A DNA stretch of 12,355 nt from an uncultured Bacteroidota bacterium (GTDB taxonomy: Bacteria; Bacteroidota; Bacteroidia; Flavobacteriales; Flavobacteriaceae): the NCBI GenBank assembly GCA_903888655.1, contig CAISUR010000451.1:1-12355 (forward strand). The letters are read 5' to 3'. Shown here one piece after another: positions 12,173 to 12,355 of this stretch (its first letter is position 1; each line of letters opens with the position of its first letter). A program made the position numbers and the translations under genes. The notes beneath the pieces were generated by a model. It was not told the DNA's origin. It ran no database searches and saw nothing but the letters and a program-made list of their open reading frames with translations.

Positions 12173-12355
12173 TTATTTTTTCGCTTCTTCGATGTAAGAA
12201 ATAGCTTGACCTACAGTAGCAATGTTTTCAGCCTGATCGTCTGGAATTTGAATATCAAATTCTTTTTCGAACTCCATAATAAGCTCAACAGTGTCTAATG
12301 AATCAGCTCCTAAATCGTTTGTGAAGCTTGCTTCTGTTACAACTTCATTCTCGTC
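12173..12355 (-). CDS. acpP: Acyl carrier protein, N-terminus outside window
   Basis: Sixty C-terminal residues are visible, about three quarters of a normal ACP of 75-80 residues. The fragment begins DENEVVTEASF, has the 4'-phosphopantetheine attachment motif GADSLD with the modified Ser at fragment residue 19, then the acidic helix II (TVELIMEFEKEFD) and the helix III/IV region IPDDQAENIATVGQAISYI, ending EEAKK. The protein carries growing acyl chains in the cytoplasm for FabF, encoded next to it. It is strongly acidic, as expected. A terminator just after its stop codon suggests much of its mRNA ends there, giving more ACP than FabF. The gene is too short within the window to be noticed by length alone, but the identity is secure. 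Confidence 0.95.
   Translation of the reverse strand, partial: DENEVVTEASFTNDLGADSLDTVELIMEFEKEFDIQIPDDQAENIATVGQAISYIEEAKK

Noticed and set aside
1..12355. Novel defence, mobile or biosynthetic system
   Set aside because: Every sizeable gene belongs to core metabolism, translation, DNA processing or envelope functions; there are no integrase, transposase, toxin-antitoxin or repeat-array signatures and no shift in composition.

Overview
The window is a compact, AT-rich stretch of core genome from a member of the Bacteroidota, almost certainly a Flavobacterium or close relative. The evidence is the order acpP-fabF-rnc-(IPExxxVDY protein)-pyk on one strand, a membrane protein joining HU-like domains to a SPOR domain, flavobacterial-looking protein sequences, and -7 boxes of the Bacteroidota type (TAnnTTTG) upstream of most genes. 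I see no prophage, insertion sequence, CRISPR array, tRNA or rRNA. The surprises are in gene integrity and RNA-level control, not in a new multi-gene system.

Left part (1-3316). A conserved protein of unknown function enters from the left edge (+). It meets head-to-tail, with no gap between stop codons, a small two-helix membrane protein (-). That protein starts one base after gpsA (-). gpsA is broken by one extra base in a run of five A (+ strand T5 at 781-785); removing it restores a normal 331-residue enzyme. The 1586-1899 gap (314 bp) holds a -7 box for gpsA, a strong terminator for the next gene and a GC-rich dispersed-repeat-like element. Then comes a YqhD/BdhA-like NADPH-dependent, metal-containing alcohol dehydrogenase (-). 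The 3067-3316 gap holds only its -7 box and weak AT-rich structure.

Middle part (3317-7860). plsC (-) and trpS (+) diverge from a short shared region. trpS and dprA (-) converge with a 4-bp overlap of stop codons. dprA and the HU/SPOR protein (+) diverge from a 116-bp region with two well-formed promoters and a palindrome between them. The HU/SPOR gene ends in a terminator and is followed by a hot-dog acyl-CoA thioesterase with its own -7 box. A perfect bidirectional terminator separates this from pyk.

Right part (7955-12355), all on the minus strand. acpP (truncated by the window edge), fabF, rnc, the IPExxxVDY protein and pyk lie in transcription order and link fatty-acid synthesis, RNA processing and the last step of glycolysis. 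This unit is punctuated by RNA structure: an intrinsic terminator between acpP and fabF, a long hairpin in the fabF leader, a 15-bp palindrome on a candidate internal start site, and a terminator-like hairpin with seven U inside the first 20 codons of rnc. The last is the observation I find most worth testing, because RNase III is known elsewhere to control its own mRNA.
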